A DNA stretch of 64,000 bases from Bacteroidota bacterium (lineage in GTDB: Bacteria; Bacteroidota; Bacteroidia; Flavobacteriales_D; Crocinitomicaceae), in assembly GCA_016192075.1 (NCBI GenBank), contig JACPUU010000017.1, positions 62,001 to 126,000 on the forward strand, written 5' to 3'. Made by a program: the position numbers and the translations under genes. Below, in pieces: positions 53,254-61,160 of the stretch (position 1 is the stretch's first letter; every line of letters begins with the position of its first letter). A model generated the notes under the pieces. The model worked only from the letters and a program-made list of their open reading frames with translations, ran no database searches and was not told the origin of the DNA.

Positions 53254-53544
53254 TTAACTAACCATTGTAGCATACTCCTCCTTCGTTATCCTGATATACT
53301 TCATAAACACCTTTTCAGTTCGGTGTCCTGTCTTGCCATTATTGCCAAACTTGCTACTCCCGCTTTGTAGGCATTGGTAGCAAAACTTCTGTGTGCGGTA
53401 TGTGACGAAACAAGCTTGTACTTAGGTTTGGTGAACGTTGCTTTCTTACCTCCGATAGTTCTCGTTATGGAAACGGATTCCTGATACATTGATGTCGGCA
53501 TACAAATACTGCATACCAGACTTTTGTCTGATCGTTACTTTCAT
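53254..53544 (-). pseudogene. Broken tyrosine-recombinase (phage-type integrase) gene
   Basis: The remnant starts with an integrase-like N-terminus (ATG 53544, MKVTIRQKSGMQYLYADINV) and runs into a stop after about 32 codons. Out of frame, it continues as the C-terminal catalytic end. The HxxR box (SSHTAHRSFATNAYKAGV) and the SLAIMA segment are in one frame, and the GHRTEKVFMKYI motif with the catalytic Tyr and EYATMVS end are in another. A single lost base just before GHRTEK explains the frameshift. The middle of the protein, more than half, is deleted. It lies beside the right tRNA copy, where an integrase of a tRNA-integrating element is expected. Confidence 0.8.
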
Positions 53545-53694
53545 AAGTTGTTGGTTTTAGTGAGAAATTATTTAGGATAGACTTTGGAACAGTTTTTAAC
53601 TCGACATGGCAATACCATGCTCAAACCAAAAGGATGTCATAGACGCGCCCTAATGATGTGACAGGTAGGTAAAAAGATTATGGTTATTAGGATT

Positions 53695-53768
53695 GGGCCT
53701 ATAGCTCAGTAGGTTAGAGCACCTGACTCATAATCAGGGGGTGCCTGGTTCGAGCCCAGGTGGGCCCA
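53695..53768 (+). tRNA. tRNA with CAU anticodon, second identical copy
   Basis: Identical over all 74 bases to the tRNA at 51077, with the same cloverleaf and CAU anticodon; the same Ile2 preference applies. CCA is not encoded. Upstream sequence differs from the first copy and shows no promoter, so expression is uncertain. It is followed by a terminator and by tandem copies of its own 3' end. Confidence 0.9.
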
Positions 53769-53977
53769 CACAAAGCGAGACTTGTTCTCGCTTTTTTTCA
53801 TTTTACCCGGGTGAGAAGTTTACACTGAGCAGCAGCGAAGTGAGCCCAGGTGGGCCCACACAAAGCGAGACTTGTTCTCGCTTTTTTCATTTTACCCGGG
53901 TGAGAAGTTTACACTGAGCAGCAGCGAAGTGAGCCCAGGTGGGCCCACACAAAGCGAGACTTGTTCTCGCTTTTTTT
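53752..53977 (+). repeat. Tandem repeat of tRNA 3' end plus terminator
   Basis: A unit of 89-90 bp starting with the last 17 bases of the tRNA (GAGCCCAGGTGGGCCCA) is present as 53752-53841, 53842-53930 and a partial third copy from 53931. Each carries the tRNA tail, a 9-bp terminator hairpin (AAAGCGAGA/TCTCGCTTT plus T-run), and a spacer containing CCCGGGTGAGAAG. The first copy is the tail of the real tRNA. The two full units differ by one T in the T-run. Confidence 0.9.
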
Positions 53978-54007
53978 GTTTTTCAATTATTTCTGAATTT
54001 TCTCAGG

Positions 54008-57000
54008 CTATTTTAGAATGGTAACATGACCCCTGTAAAGGTGCCGCTTGTCATTATTCACATCACCAAATTCAATTTGCCAGACATAGACATCATCGAT
54101 CACCAACCCACATCTTGGATAAGTGCCGTCCCACCCAACAGCTGCATTGTATGATTCAAAAACAATTTGTCCCCAGCGGTTGAAAATGGTGAGGTGATAA
54201 TCCTGCGGATCAAAACCGGTTGTAAAAACGGGTTGAAAAACCGGGTTGAATGCATCACCATCGGGCGTAAAAACATTGGGTACATAAAAGACAAGCGCTT
54301 CTTCAATGATCAGAAAATAAAGCGAAGAATCAACACAACTTTCGTTGGAGACCAATAATGTGATTGTATAATCTTCGGGTTGCGAATAGGTATACGATGG
54401 ATTTTGAAGGGTGGATGAAGATCCGTCACCAAAGTTCCAATACCAGGCTGTTGCATTGATGGAAAGATCTTCAAACAAAATCTCAACCCCGGTTTCAGGA
54501 GGGTTTGGTGAAAACGTAAATGCAGCAACAGGTTGATCATAAATAGACACAGTAACCATTTTACTCGTATCTGAGGTACATCCGTTTACGGTAGTAATCT
54601 GAAGGCTGACAGTGTAGATTCCGCTGGCGGAATATGCATGCGTTGTATTTTGCTGCGTGGATGTTTGACCATCACCAAAATTCCAGAGCCATGAGGTGAT
54701 GCCGGAAACCGGTGTGGTGTCAAAAAATGAAACTGCGAGCGGTGCACATCCAATGGTGTCACTGACCAAAAAAGCAGTCAGTAAACTTTGAATTTCAATA
54801 GTGATCGAATCGGTAGCTGTGCAAATTCCATCTGTGACAAGGAGGGTATATTCACCGGTTGTATTTACAGAAATAGTTTGTGTTATTTCACTTGTTGACC
54901 ACGCGTATTGTGCACCCGGAATTCCGGCATTAAGCAACATCGAATTACCGGAACACAGCAATGTGTCAGTTCCTAAATCAAGTGCCAGGGAACCGGGTAG
55001 AATGTTGATTGTATCGTTCACCTGGCAACCTAAACTATCTGTAATGACAACCGAATAGGTTCCGGTATCGGTAACTGTTACAAATTGATTGGTGGAGCCA
55101 TCCTGCCAGAGATAAGTGCACCCCGGATTTCCGGCATTCAACGTTAAGTTTGGATGACATGTAAAAACATCAGGTCCCAGGGAAAGTGAAGGACCGTTTA
55201 TGATTATCTGTAGGGTATCACTCTCACTACAGCCACTGTTTGATACCGTTACGAAATAAGTACCCGAAGTGTTGACATTGTATGTTTGATTGATGGAACC
55301 ATCTTGCCACAGAAAAGTGGACCCTGTGTTACCGGCATCCAGAATTAAATTACCGCCGCAGAGTGTGGTATCATTTCCAAGATTTACATTGGGTGGATTT
55401 ATGACTGTAAGGGTTGCGCTGGCTGTATCCATTTCACCCAACAAGTTTGTTCCAATTACAGTATATGTTGTAGTAGAAGCCGGACAAACCAATACGGAAT
55501 CATTTGTGCTGCTGATACCATTGTCCCACTGAAAAGAAATGGAATCAGTATTTTCAGAAGAGGTTGCGATGAGGTTTGTACACATGCCTGCACAAATGGT
55601 ATCTGACAACAGCGTTATAGAAAAACCGCAATCAACCGTAATGGTTTGAATACTCGTATCGGTATCCCACGAGCAATTGGTTGTGGTTAACACAATGGTG
55701 TATGTTCCATTTGCTGCATAGGTGTGTGTCGGGTTTTCAAGTGTTGAAGTATCTCCGTCTCCAAAATTCCACAGAATTTGTTTAAACGAATTGCAGCCGG
55801 TAGTACTTTGATTGGTAAAGGAAACATCCAGGCAATTTGCTGAATAGGTGAAGTCAGTAATTACGGTGTCGGGCGAGTATAACCAAACGGCGTTGCTCTC
55901 AACACCAAACAGGTTGTTTTGACCACCCATTAAATAAAACCCGTTTTCATTTTGCCAGGCCTGACCACCCGCTGCGCAAGGAGGTGAGTTCAGCAGATTA
56001 AACTCATGTTGAATGCCATTCACCATGGGATCAACGCCTCCGCGCAGGTAGGTGTAACAATTTGTTGCCGGGTCATATCTCCAGATATCATTATAAACTT
56101 CAGAGAGGGTGCAGAATATTCCACCGCCAAACAGATACAGGCGGTTGCAGTCATCCACCCAATCAGCGCGCATTTCTGTCCTCACAACCGGAAAGATGGA
56201 AGGGTTGTTGTCGATACAGGCGGCGGGAAATGTTTGCGGCTCTCCAAAACTGTTGCTGTCAATTCTGCGGCATCTCCACTGGTTCAGTGTTGGATTATAT
56301 TCCCACATCTCTACCTGCAATGCAATACCGTCGCGGTTTACCATCATCCACAAATGATCGTCTGCGGTAATCCACATGGTGTATAGAATGCCAACCGCAG
56401 GACAGGCAGAAAATCCACCGGGCGTATTTGTTGCATTGTAAACATCGAGGGTGCCGTAAACCGGCGTAATGCCTGCACCACCGTTACCACTCATCCAAAT
56501 CCACATTTCTGAGGCAACATCAAATTTCCATAGATTGCCATCAAACTCTGTATACAACCACAGGTCACCGTTTGAATCTGTCCAGTGACAGTCTGTTTCG
56601 TTGCACGTACCCGGGTTGTTGGCCGGTGACGCAATGCCCTTGATACCGTATGATGGAGGGCCGGACGAACCTGTACCATGAATCCAGGTCCACATACCGC
56701 TGCTGATGTTGTATTTCCACAGGTCATTCAATCCGTTCAGCCCGTAAAGCCATAAATTTCCAACCTTGTCTCCCCAGGATGGATGCCCAAAATTGGCCTC
56801 TCCGGGTTGATTTGTGGCACCTGGAATTCCTTGTGTTCCATACACCGCGGCAATTCCGGTAGTGGTGTAATCGCCGTTTACAAATTTCCATTGGTTGATC
56901 TGGGGATCAAAGCACCATAAATCGTTGGCCTGCCCGCCTCCGTAAATCCAGAAATTTCCGCTTGAATCAGTCATGCAGGCTGAGGCATACCGGCCAAGGG

Positions 57001-57142
57001 GTGAGTTCCCCGGGGCATAGGTTCCAATGCCTGAAGGGGTGGCTGAAATAACATCACCGTGTACCCGTTTCCAATAGCCCTGGCTCAGTACGGTGGTACC
57101 TGTTGCAAAAATTAAAAGTGCTGAAAAAAGAAATTTTGACAT
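54008..57142 (-). CDS. Kelch/PKD surface protein with T9SS type B signal
   Basis: A 1044-residue secreted protein. After the signal peptide, residues about 20-430 contain Kelch-like repeats (FWIYGGGQANDLWCFDP, LWLYGLNGLNDLWKY, LYLFGGGIFC), suggesting a beta-propeller. A PKD domain follows (about 435-510; ILWNFGDGDTSTLENP). Then come Ig-like repeats of the type LGNDTTLC.....LDAG....Y.WQDGS (about 590-790), two further PKD domains (WLWNFGDGQTSTQQ, WYWNFGDGSSSTLQ) and a type B sorting domain (YVPNVFTPDGDAFNP, LTIFNRWGQIVFES). It should be exported by the T9SS and attached to the surface. It is not next to a PorP gene. Function (adhesion or polysaccharide binding) is inferred. Confidence 0.9.
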   Translation of the reverse strand: MSKFLFSALLIFATGTTVLSQGYWKRVHGDVISATPSGIGTYAPGNSPLGRYASACMTDSSGNFWIYGGGQANDLWCFDPQINQWKFVNGDYTTTGIAAVYGTQGIPGATNQPGEANFGHPSWGDKVGNLWLYGLNGLNDLWKYNISSGMWTWIHGTGSSGPPSYGIKGIASPANNPGTCNETDCHWTDSNGDLWLYTEFDGNLWKFDVASEMWIWMSGNGGAGITPVYGTLDVYNATNTPGGFSACPAVGILYTMWITADDHLWMMVNRDGIALQVEMWEYNPTLNQWRCRRIDSNSFGEPQTFPAACIDNNPSIFPVVRTEMRADWVDDCNRLYLFGGGIFCTLSEVYNDIWRYDPATNCYTYLRGGVDPMVNGIQHEFNLLNSPPCAAGGQAWQNENGFYLMGGQNNLFGVESNAVWLYSPDTVITDFTYSANCLDVSFTNQSTTGCNSFKQILWNFGDGDTSTLENPTHTYAANGTYTIVLTTTNCSWDTDTSIQTITVDCGFSITLLSDTICAGMCTNLIATSSENTDSISFQWDNGISSTNDSVLVCPASTTTYTVIGTNLLGEMDTASATLTVINPPNVNLGNDTTLCGGNLILDAGNTGSTFLWQDGSINQTYNVNTSGTYFVTVSNSGCSESDTLQIIINGPSLSLGPDVFTCHPNLTLNAGNPGCTYLWQDGSTNQFVTVTDTGTYSVVITDSLGCQVNDTINILPGSLALDLGTDTLLCSGNSMLLNAGIPGAQYAWSTSEITQTISVNTTGEYTLLVTDGICTATDSITIEIQSLLTAFLVSDTIGCAPLAVSFFDTTPVSGITSWLWNFGDGQTSTQQNTTHAYSASGIYTVSLQITTVNGCTSDTSKMVTVSIYDQPVAAFTFSPNPPETGVEILFEDLSINATAWYWNFGDGSSSTLQNPSYTYSQPEDYTITLLVSNESCVDSSLYFLIIEEALVFYVPNVFTPDGDAFNPVFQPVFTTGFDPQDYHLTIFNRWGQIVFESYNAAVGWDGTYPRCGLVIDDVYVWQIEFGDVNNDKRHLYRGHVTILK

Positions 57143-57270
57143 GTGCAGCTGTGATCGTGTGAGGTAATTTTTTCAAATCTGCGAATAGCTGCCGGTGAAA
57201 TGCATTTTAAGGGTAGGACAAAGCTAGGACAAGGTTTAAAATGACACGTTATCAGTGATTTATCAATGTA

Positions 57271-58854
57271 CTAGGACAGGTTTGATTTGATAAAATCCTG
57301 GAGGTCCTGTTCCCGGGTGAGCCCTAGTTTCTTCTTAAGCCGCATGCGTGATTTTTGTACGCTGGATGGTTCAATGTTCAAAAGGGCTGCAATTTCTTTG
57401 GTGGTTAATCCAATGCGAATGTAGGCGCTGTGTCTTAAATCAGTTTCTGTCAAATCAGCACTGAGCGCCTGAAGTTTTTCAAAAAATGAACCGTGAATGC
57501 TGTTGAAATGTGTCTGAAACCGCTCCCACTCTTGCTCCAGGTTAAGGCTTGACTGGTATGTTTCATTGATTTTGGCAAGCAGTTCATCGGGAATGCGCAC
57601 ATTCTTTTTGCTGAGATCTTCCAATTGTTCTTTCAGCTGCAGAATAACTTCCTGCTTGCTCAGCATCAGGGTTGAGCTGGCAATCAACTCTTTTGTTTTC
57701 AATTCAACCTCCTTCTCAAGCAATTCTTTATCTTTTTCTGCCCTTTGAGAAATGGCTTCCAGCAATTTTTTTTCGTTTTCAAAAAGCAATGTATTTTGCC
57801 GCATCTGGCGTGAACGCATTTGCACCAGGTAATAAAGCAGAACAGAGAACAGCAGCAAGCCGCCCAGTATAATAAATAGGATTGTTTTTTCGGTTTTTTC
57901 GCGGTGTTGTTTTTCTGTCAGCAAAGCTGTTTTGGCCTTTTCGGCGCTAAGTTCCTGGTCTTTTTTCTCTGTTTCATACATGATTTGCTGTCGCGCCAGT
58001 TCATCAGATAATTTTAAGTGAAATATTTTTTTTTCAATAGCTAACAGTGAATCACTATAAGCAAAGGCACTTTCGAAATCTTCCACAGCATTGAATAAGG
58101 CTGAAAAATTCCGGTAATAAAGACTTAATGTGGGCAGATCTTTTTTCTGATTGATGTAGTTCATTCCCTGGTTCAGATAGTATCTGGTTGAATCAAATAA
58201 TCCCATCCAGCCGTATGCATCCGCTATGTTGGAATAAGCTGTTGCAATGCCAACAGAATCGTGTAACAGCAATTTTAGCTGGAGCGATTTGAAGTACTGG
58301 TTTAGCCCTTCCCTGAAACGCCCTTCCTTGATGTTGATGACACCGATGTTGGTATACGTTTTGGAAATTCCAAGTGTATCCTGCAGTTCCTGTTTCAGGC
58401 CCAGTGAGCGTTCATAAAAAAACTGGGCCGAATCATTTTCACCCAGATTTTCAACAAGCATTCCAAGATTATTCAGCACGTATGCCTGAAGTTTTTGATC
58501 TGGTTCCAAAGCCAATTCTGCAATGGCTTTATTATAATAATTCCGGCTTTGTTCAAAAGCTTTGATTTCGTTATAGATAAGCCCGATCGAATTATAGGAT
58601 CTTGCCAGTCCCGCATGATCATTCAAAAACTCGAAAATTCTTACCGCTTTCAGGTGCTCTTCCAGTGCAAGATCGTATTTACCCTCACGGGCATGATTCT
58701 GGGCATCATGATAAAGCCGCGTAGCCGTGTTTTCAAGTGAAACGGGTTGTGAAAAACCGCTGTTTAAAATAAAAATAAACACGAAAAACAAGAAAGGGGG
58801 AGTTATGTGGTAGCTTATTCCCATCTGTCTGCATGAATACAAATTGGTGAACAA
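57271..58854 (-). CDS. TPR sensor with C-terminal LuxR-type HTH
   Basis: A 527-residue membrane-associated regulator of a common Bacteroidota type. N-terminal hydrophobic segment (PFLFFVFIFILNSGF), TPR array (about 35-290; LARSYNSIGLIYNEIKAFEQSRNYYNKAI), one transmembrane helix (about 325-346; ILFIILGGLLLFSVLLYYLV), a coiled coil, and a C-terminal helix-turn-helix of LuxR/GerE type (IGLTTKEIAALLNIEPSSVQ). The TPR part would be periplasmic and the HTH cytoplasmic. There is no kinase or receiver domain, so signalling probably depends on protein interactions. An ATG at 58824 (MGISYH) may be the true start because it places the signal segment nearer the N-terminus. It is upstream of the T9SS type B protein gene on the same strand, which could be regulated by it. 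Confidence 0.85.
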   Translation of the reverse strand: MFTNLYSCRQMGISYHITPPFLFFVFIFILNSGFSQPVSLENTATRLYHDAQNHAREGKYDLALEEHLKAVRIFEFLNDHAGLARSYNSIGLIYNEIKAFEQSRNYYNKAIAELALEPDQKLQAYVLNNLGMLVENLGENDSAQFFYERSLGLKQELQDTLGISKTYTNIGVINIKEGRFREGLNQYFKSLQLKLLLHDSVGIATAYSNIADAYGWMGLFDSTRYYLNQGMNYINQKKDLPTLSLYYRNFSALFNAVEDFESAFAYSDSLLAIEKKIFHLKLSDELARQQIMYETEKKDQELSAEKAKTALLTEKQHREKTEKTILFIILGGLLLFSVLLYYLVQMRSRQMRQNTLLFENEKKLLEAISQRAEKDKELLEKEVELKTKELIASSTLMLSKQEVILQLKEQLEDLSKKNVRIPDELLAKINETYQSSLNLEQEWERFQTHFNSIHGSFFEKLQALSADLTETDLRHSAYIRIGLTTKEIAALLNIEPSSVQKSRMRLKKKLGLTREQDLQDFIKSNLS

Positions 58855-58981
58855 TATTAGAACAATTTTGCATACTTACTGAATGATTGTAAATTAAACT
58901 TCAGGCATTGCAAAAGCGTATCGGGAATTGTGAAGGCAGGCAGGTTGCCTTATAGCTACCGGGTTGTTTGATAAATGTTGC

Positions 58982-59356
58982 TCAGATACCCACCACCTCT
59001 GCTTCAATCTGTTTCCAGTTCAGCAGGTTGGTGAATTGAAATTCTTTGGTTTTTGGAACCAATAGTATCAAACGGCCTTTTGTTTTTTTGGCTTCCATGC
59101 TGAACAAAATCCATTTGTATAATTTTTCAGACATGTTTGCTTTGGTCAGATCTTCTTCAATGGTGTAGAAATCTTTTTTTGCAGCATATTCCAAAATGGC
59201 GTCGGGGTTAAAACTGCCACGCTTAAAGCCGGAATAACGGATGGAGTAGGCATCTGGTTTTTTGAAATCACGCGCCTGTATAGATGTGCTGATGGCCTGG
59301 GTGGTAGTTGCTACTTCGCGGATATAGTCTACCGCTTTGTTTTTTGTAAATGACAT
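58982..59356 (-). CDS. Conserved-looking protein of unknown function
   Basis: A 124-residue soluble, basic protein with mixed helices and strands (KNKAVDYIREVATTTQAI, YSIRYSGFKRGSFNPDAILEYA, GRLILLVPKTKEFQF). No signal peptide, membrane helix or catalytic motif. The composition and absence of low complexity make it look like a real gene. I do not recognise a family. It stands alone with 125 bases on the left and 267 on the right, and no clear promoter was found. Confidence 0.65.
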   Translation of the reverse strand: MSFTKNKAVDYIREVATTTQAISTSIQARDFKKPDAYSIRYSGFKRGSFNPDAILEYAAKKDFYTIEEDLTKANMSEKLYKWILFSMEAKKTKGRLILLVPKTKEFQFTNLLNWKQIEAEVVGI

Positions 59357-59623
59357 AGTCTGAACTTAAATTACTCTCAGATTGAGTCGGTGTGTGCTCA
59401 CCATGTCAAAAAAATCAATGCAGAGACAGAATGTTGGTATGCGGAGCCAATTTAGAAAGGGAAAAAATTGCTTTTCCTGCTAAGTTATGTAAAGGTAGGG
59501 CTAATTGTTGGATAAACGGCCATTACCTATAAAACAAGGGGTAGCTTCAACCACCTGTTAAAGAATGTTACTTTTCTTAGGGGGGCGTATTATTTGTTTT
59601 AATTTGATCGTAAAATCCAAACT

Positions 59624-60532
59624 ATGAAACGTCTTTTTACCAAACGATTCCGCATCATTGTTCTGATCTTTCTGGCAGTTTTTGTGTTGCTTTTTCTGTT
59701 CAGGCTGGGTTATGGCTATACGCTGACACCGGGCGACACACAAAGTTCAGAGCCAACGTTTGATTACTTTGAGAGTGACAAGCGCAACTATGCATCAGAT
59801 GACATTAAATCGGAAAAATATGAATCATCTTCCGGAAATGAGATGGAGTCGTTTGAGCCAATTGCAGCAACAGATCAGAAGTATGAAAAAATTGCAGAGG
59901 TAAAGGCTGAATCGCACGATTTTGAAACGGATGAAAATTATGTACGTGATTGTGTTGAATCGTATGACGGTATTATACAATATGAGCGCAAATATGGGAA
60001 TGATGGTGAGCGGAGATTGCAGCTCCAGGTTGGTGTTCCGCCGCAAAGTTTTGACAGCCTTTATCTGCAGCTCATTGCGGTTGGAAAAATTCACTCGAAA
60101 GAGATTATCAAAAATGACAAAACAAACGAATACCTGGAGTTGAATGCACGAAAAGCATCCCTTGAAAAAACACTAAAATCATTGATTGAATTCAAAGCCG
60201 TTGGCGGAAGAATTGATGAGTACATTAATCTTGAAAACCGTATTCTGGAAATTGAAGAGCAATTGCAAAACCTGGGTGTTAACCTGGGTGATTTTGATGA
60301 GTCCAATGAGTTTTGTACCATTCGCTTTTCGTTGAGTGAAAGCAAGGCGCCTGAAAAAGTGGTCTGGTCATTTTATTTCAGATGTAAAGTAGCGCTCGAC
60401 TGGACCATCCGGAATTTCATGTATATCGTGATTGCCTCTTTCTTTGTGACTTTAGGTGTTTACCTGATTATGCTGGTAACAGAAAAATGGCCGGAGTTTT
60501 GGAAGAGGATTAAGGGTGATCAGTCAAAATAA
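59624..60532 (+). CDS. DUF4349-family membrane protein
   Basis: A 302-residue protein with the DUF4349 pattern: an N-terminal membrane helix (FRIIVLIFLAVFVLLFLF), an acidic variable stretch, and the conserved core (about 100-250) with LQVGVPPQSFDSLYLQL, GKIHSKEI and a long coiled coil (EYLELNARKASLEKTLKSL, LENRILEIEEQLQNLG). A second transmembrane helix near the C-terminus (MYIVIASFFVTLGVYLIML) follows. The family is widespread but its function is unknown, probably in the cell envelope. The last 13 bases overlap the end of the convergent 60520 gene. Confidence 0.88.
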   Translation: MKRLFTKRFRIIVLIFLAVFVLLFLFRLGYGYTLTPGDTQSSEPTFDYFESDKRNYASDDIKSEKYESSSGNEMESFEPIAATDQKYEKIAEVKAESHDFETDENYVRDCVESYDGIIQYERKYGNDGERRLQLQVGVPPQSFDSLYLQLIAVGKIHSKEIIKNDKTNEYLELNARKASLEKTLKSLIEFKAVGGRIDEYINLENRILEIEEQLQNLGVNLGDFDESNEFCTIRFSLSESKAPEKVVWSFYFRCKVALDWTIRNFMYIVIASFFVTLGVYLIMLVTEKWPEFWKRIKGDQSK

Positions 60533-61095
60533 AAGTGCTCCAGGTACCAGCCGTTTTTTCCTTTGGCGAATAAAATATTGGATCTGTTACGGGTAGGAAT
60601 GCAACCAGGTGCAGCATTTACTTTGTATTCCTGCATGACGATTCGCATGCTGGAGGATGGCCGATAGGGTCGTGTTATTGCATAGAAGATGCACGAATCG
60701 TTGTGCCAGTTTTTGCGCACCAGGCGTTTCTTAATCAGTAAGTCACTTTGCTGTTCATCTATCAGCCTAAATGTGGAGAGTCTTGACTGATCCCAGGAGT
60801 CAAATTCGCTGTTAAAAGTTATTGGGTAAGGATTAATTTCTGGCTCGGCCGGAGGCATAACAAACTTAAGATTACCCTCAAGGTTTTCGATTTGAGACTT
60901 TGCTATGGCCGAATCTTCAAAAATGGCTTTCCGATAATAAATTTCACGTGGGCGTTTTAATGAATCCAGATAGTCAGCGTATAGATTATTGATCACTGCA
61001 TAAACCTCCTGATCAGTTAATTCATGCCGCAATGAATGATCGGGAGATGTACAACCAATCATAAGCGAAAATGAAATCAGAAAAAAATTTCTCAT
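60520..61095 (-). CDS. Putative lipoprotein of unknown function
   Basis: A 191-residue protein with a lipoprotein signal (FFLISFSLMIGC, Cys at residue 15). The mature part has a helical start (LTDQEVYAVINNLYADYLDSL) and a beta-rich second half with a Cys pair (SCIFYAITRPYRP, GCIPTRNRS). No family recognised. It is convergent with the DUF4349 gene (13-base overlap of the 3' ends) and lies 65 bases downstream of the oligopeptidase gene on the same strand. Confidence 0.75.
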   Translation of the reverse strand: MRNFFLISFSLMIGCTSPDHSLRHELTDQEVYAVINNLYADYLDSLKRPREIYYRKAIFEDSAIAKSQIENLEGNLKFVMPPAEPEINPYPITFNSEFDSWDQSRLSTFRLIDEQQSDLLIKKRLVRKNWHNDSCIFYAITRPYRPSSSMRIVMQEYKVNAAPGCIPTRNRSNILFAKGKNGWYLEHFYFD

Positions 61096-61160
61096 ACCCT
61101 GACAAACGACACCTAAAATGAATTCGTATAATCAGATGCCTGACAATTTAGCGGAATTTT

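Larger units (their letters stand above)
51077..53768. mobile_element. Decayed integrative element between two tRNA(CAU) copies
   Basis: Two identical 74-bp tRNA(CAU) genes bound a 2.5 kb stretch. It holds an XRE fragment, three minus-strand genes of foreign-looking A/T-rich composition and, directly beside the right tRNA, a broken tyrosine-recombinase gene. An integrase next to a tRNA with duplicated tRNA sequence is the standard mark of site-specific integration. Duplication of the whole tRNA, and not only its 3' end, is unusual, so the flanks may instead come from tandem duplication. The element cannot be mobile on its own because the integrase is inactive. Confidence 0.6.

Noticed and set aside
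53301-53501. An intact 66-residue gene inside the integrase remnant
   Set aside because: It is the C-terminal catalytic part of a tyrosine recombinase with a frameshift before GHRTEK; its start is an internal position, so it is annotated as a pseudogene.
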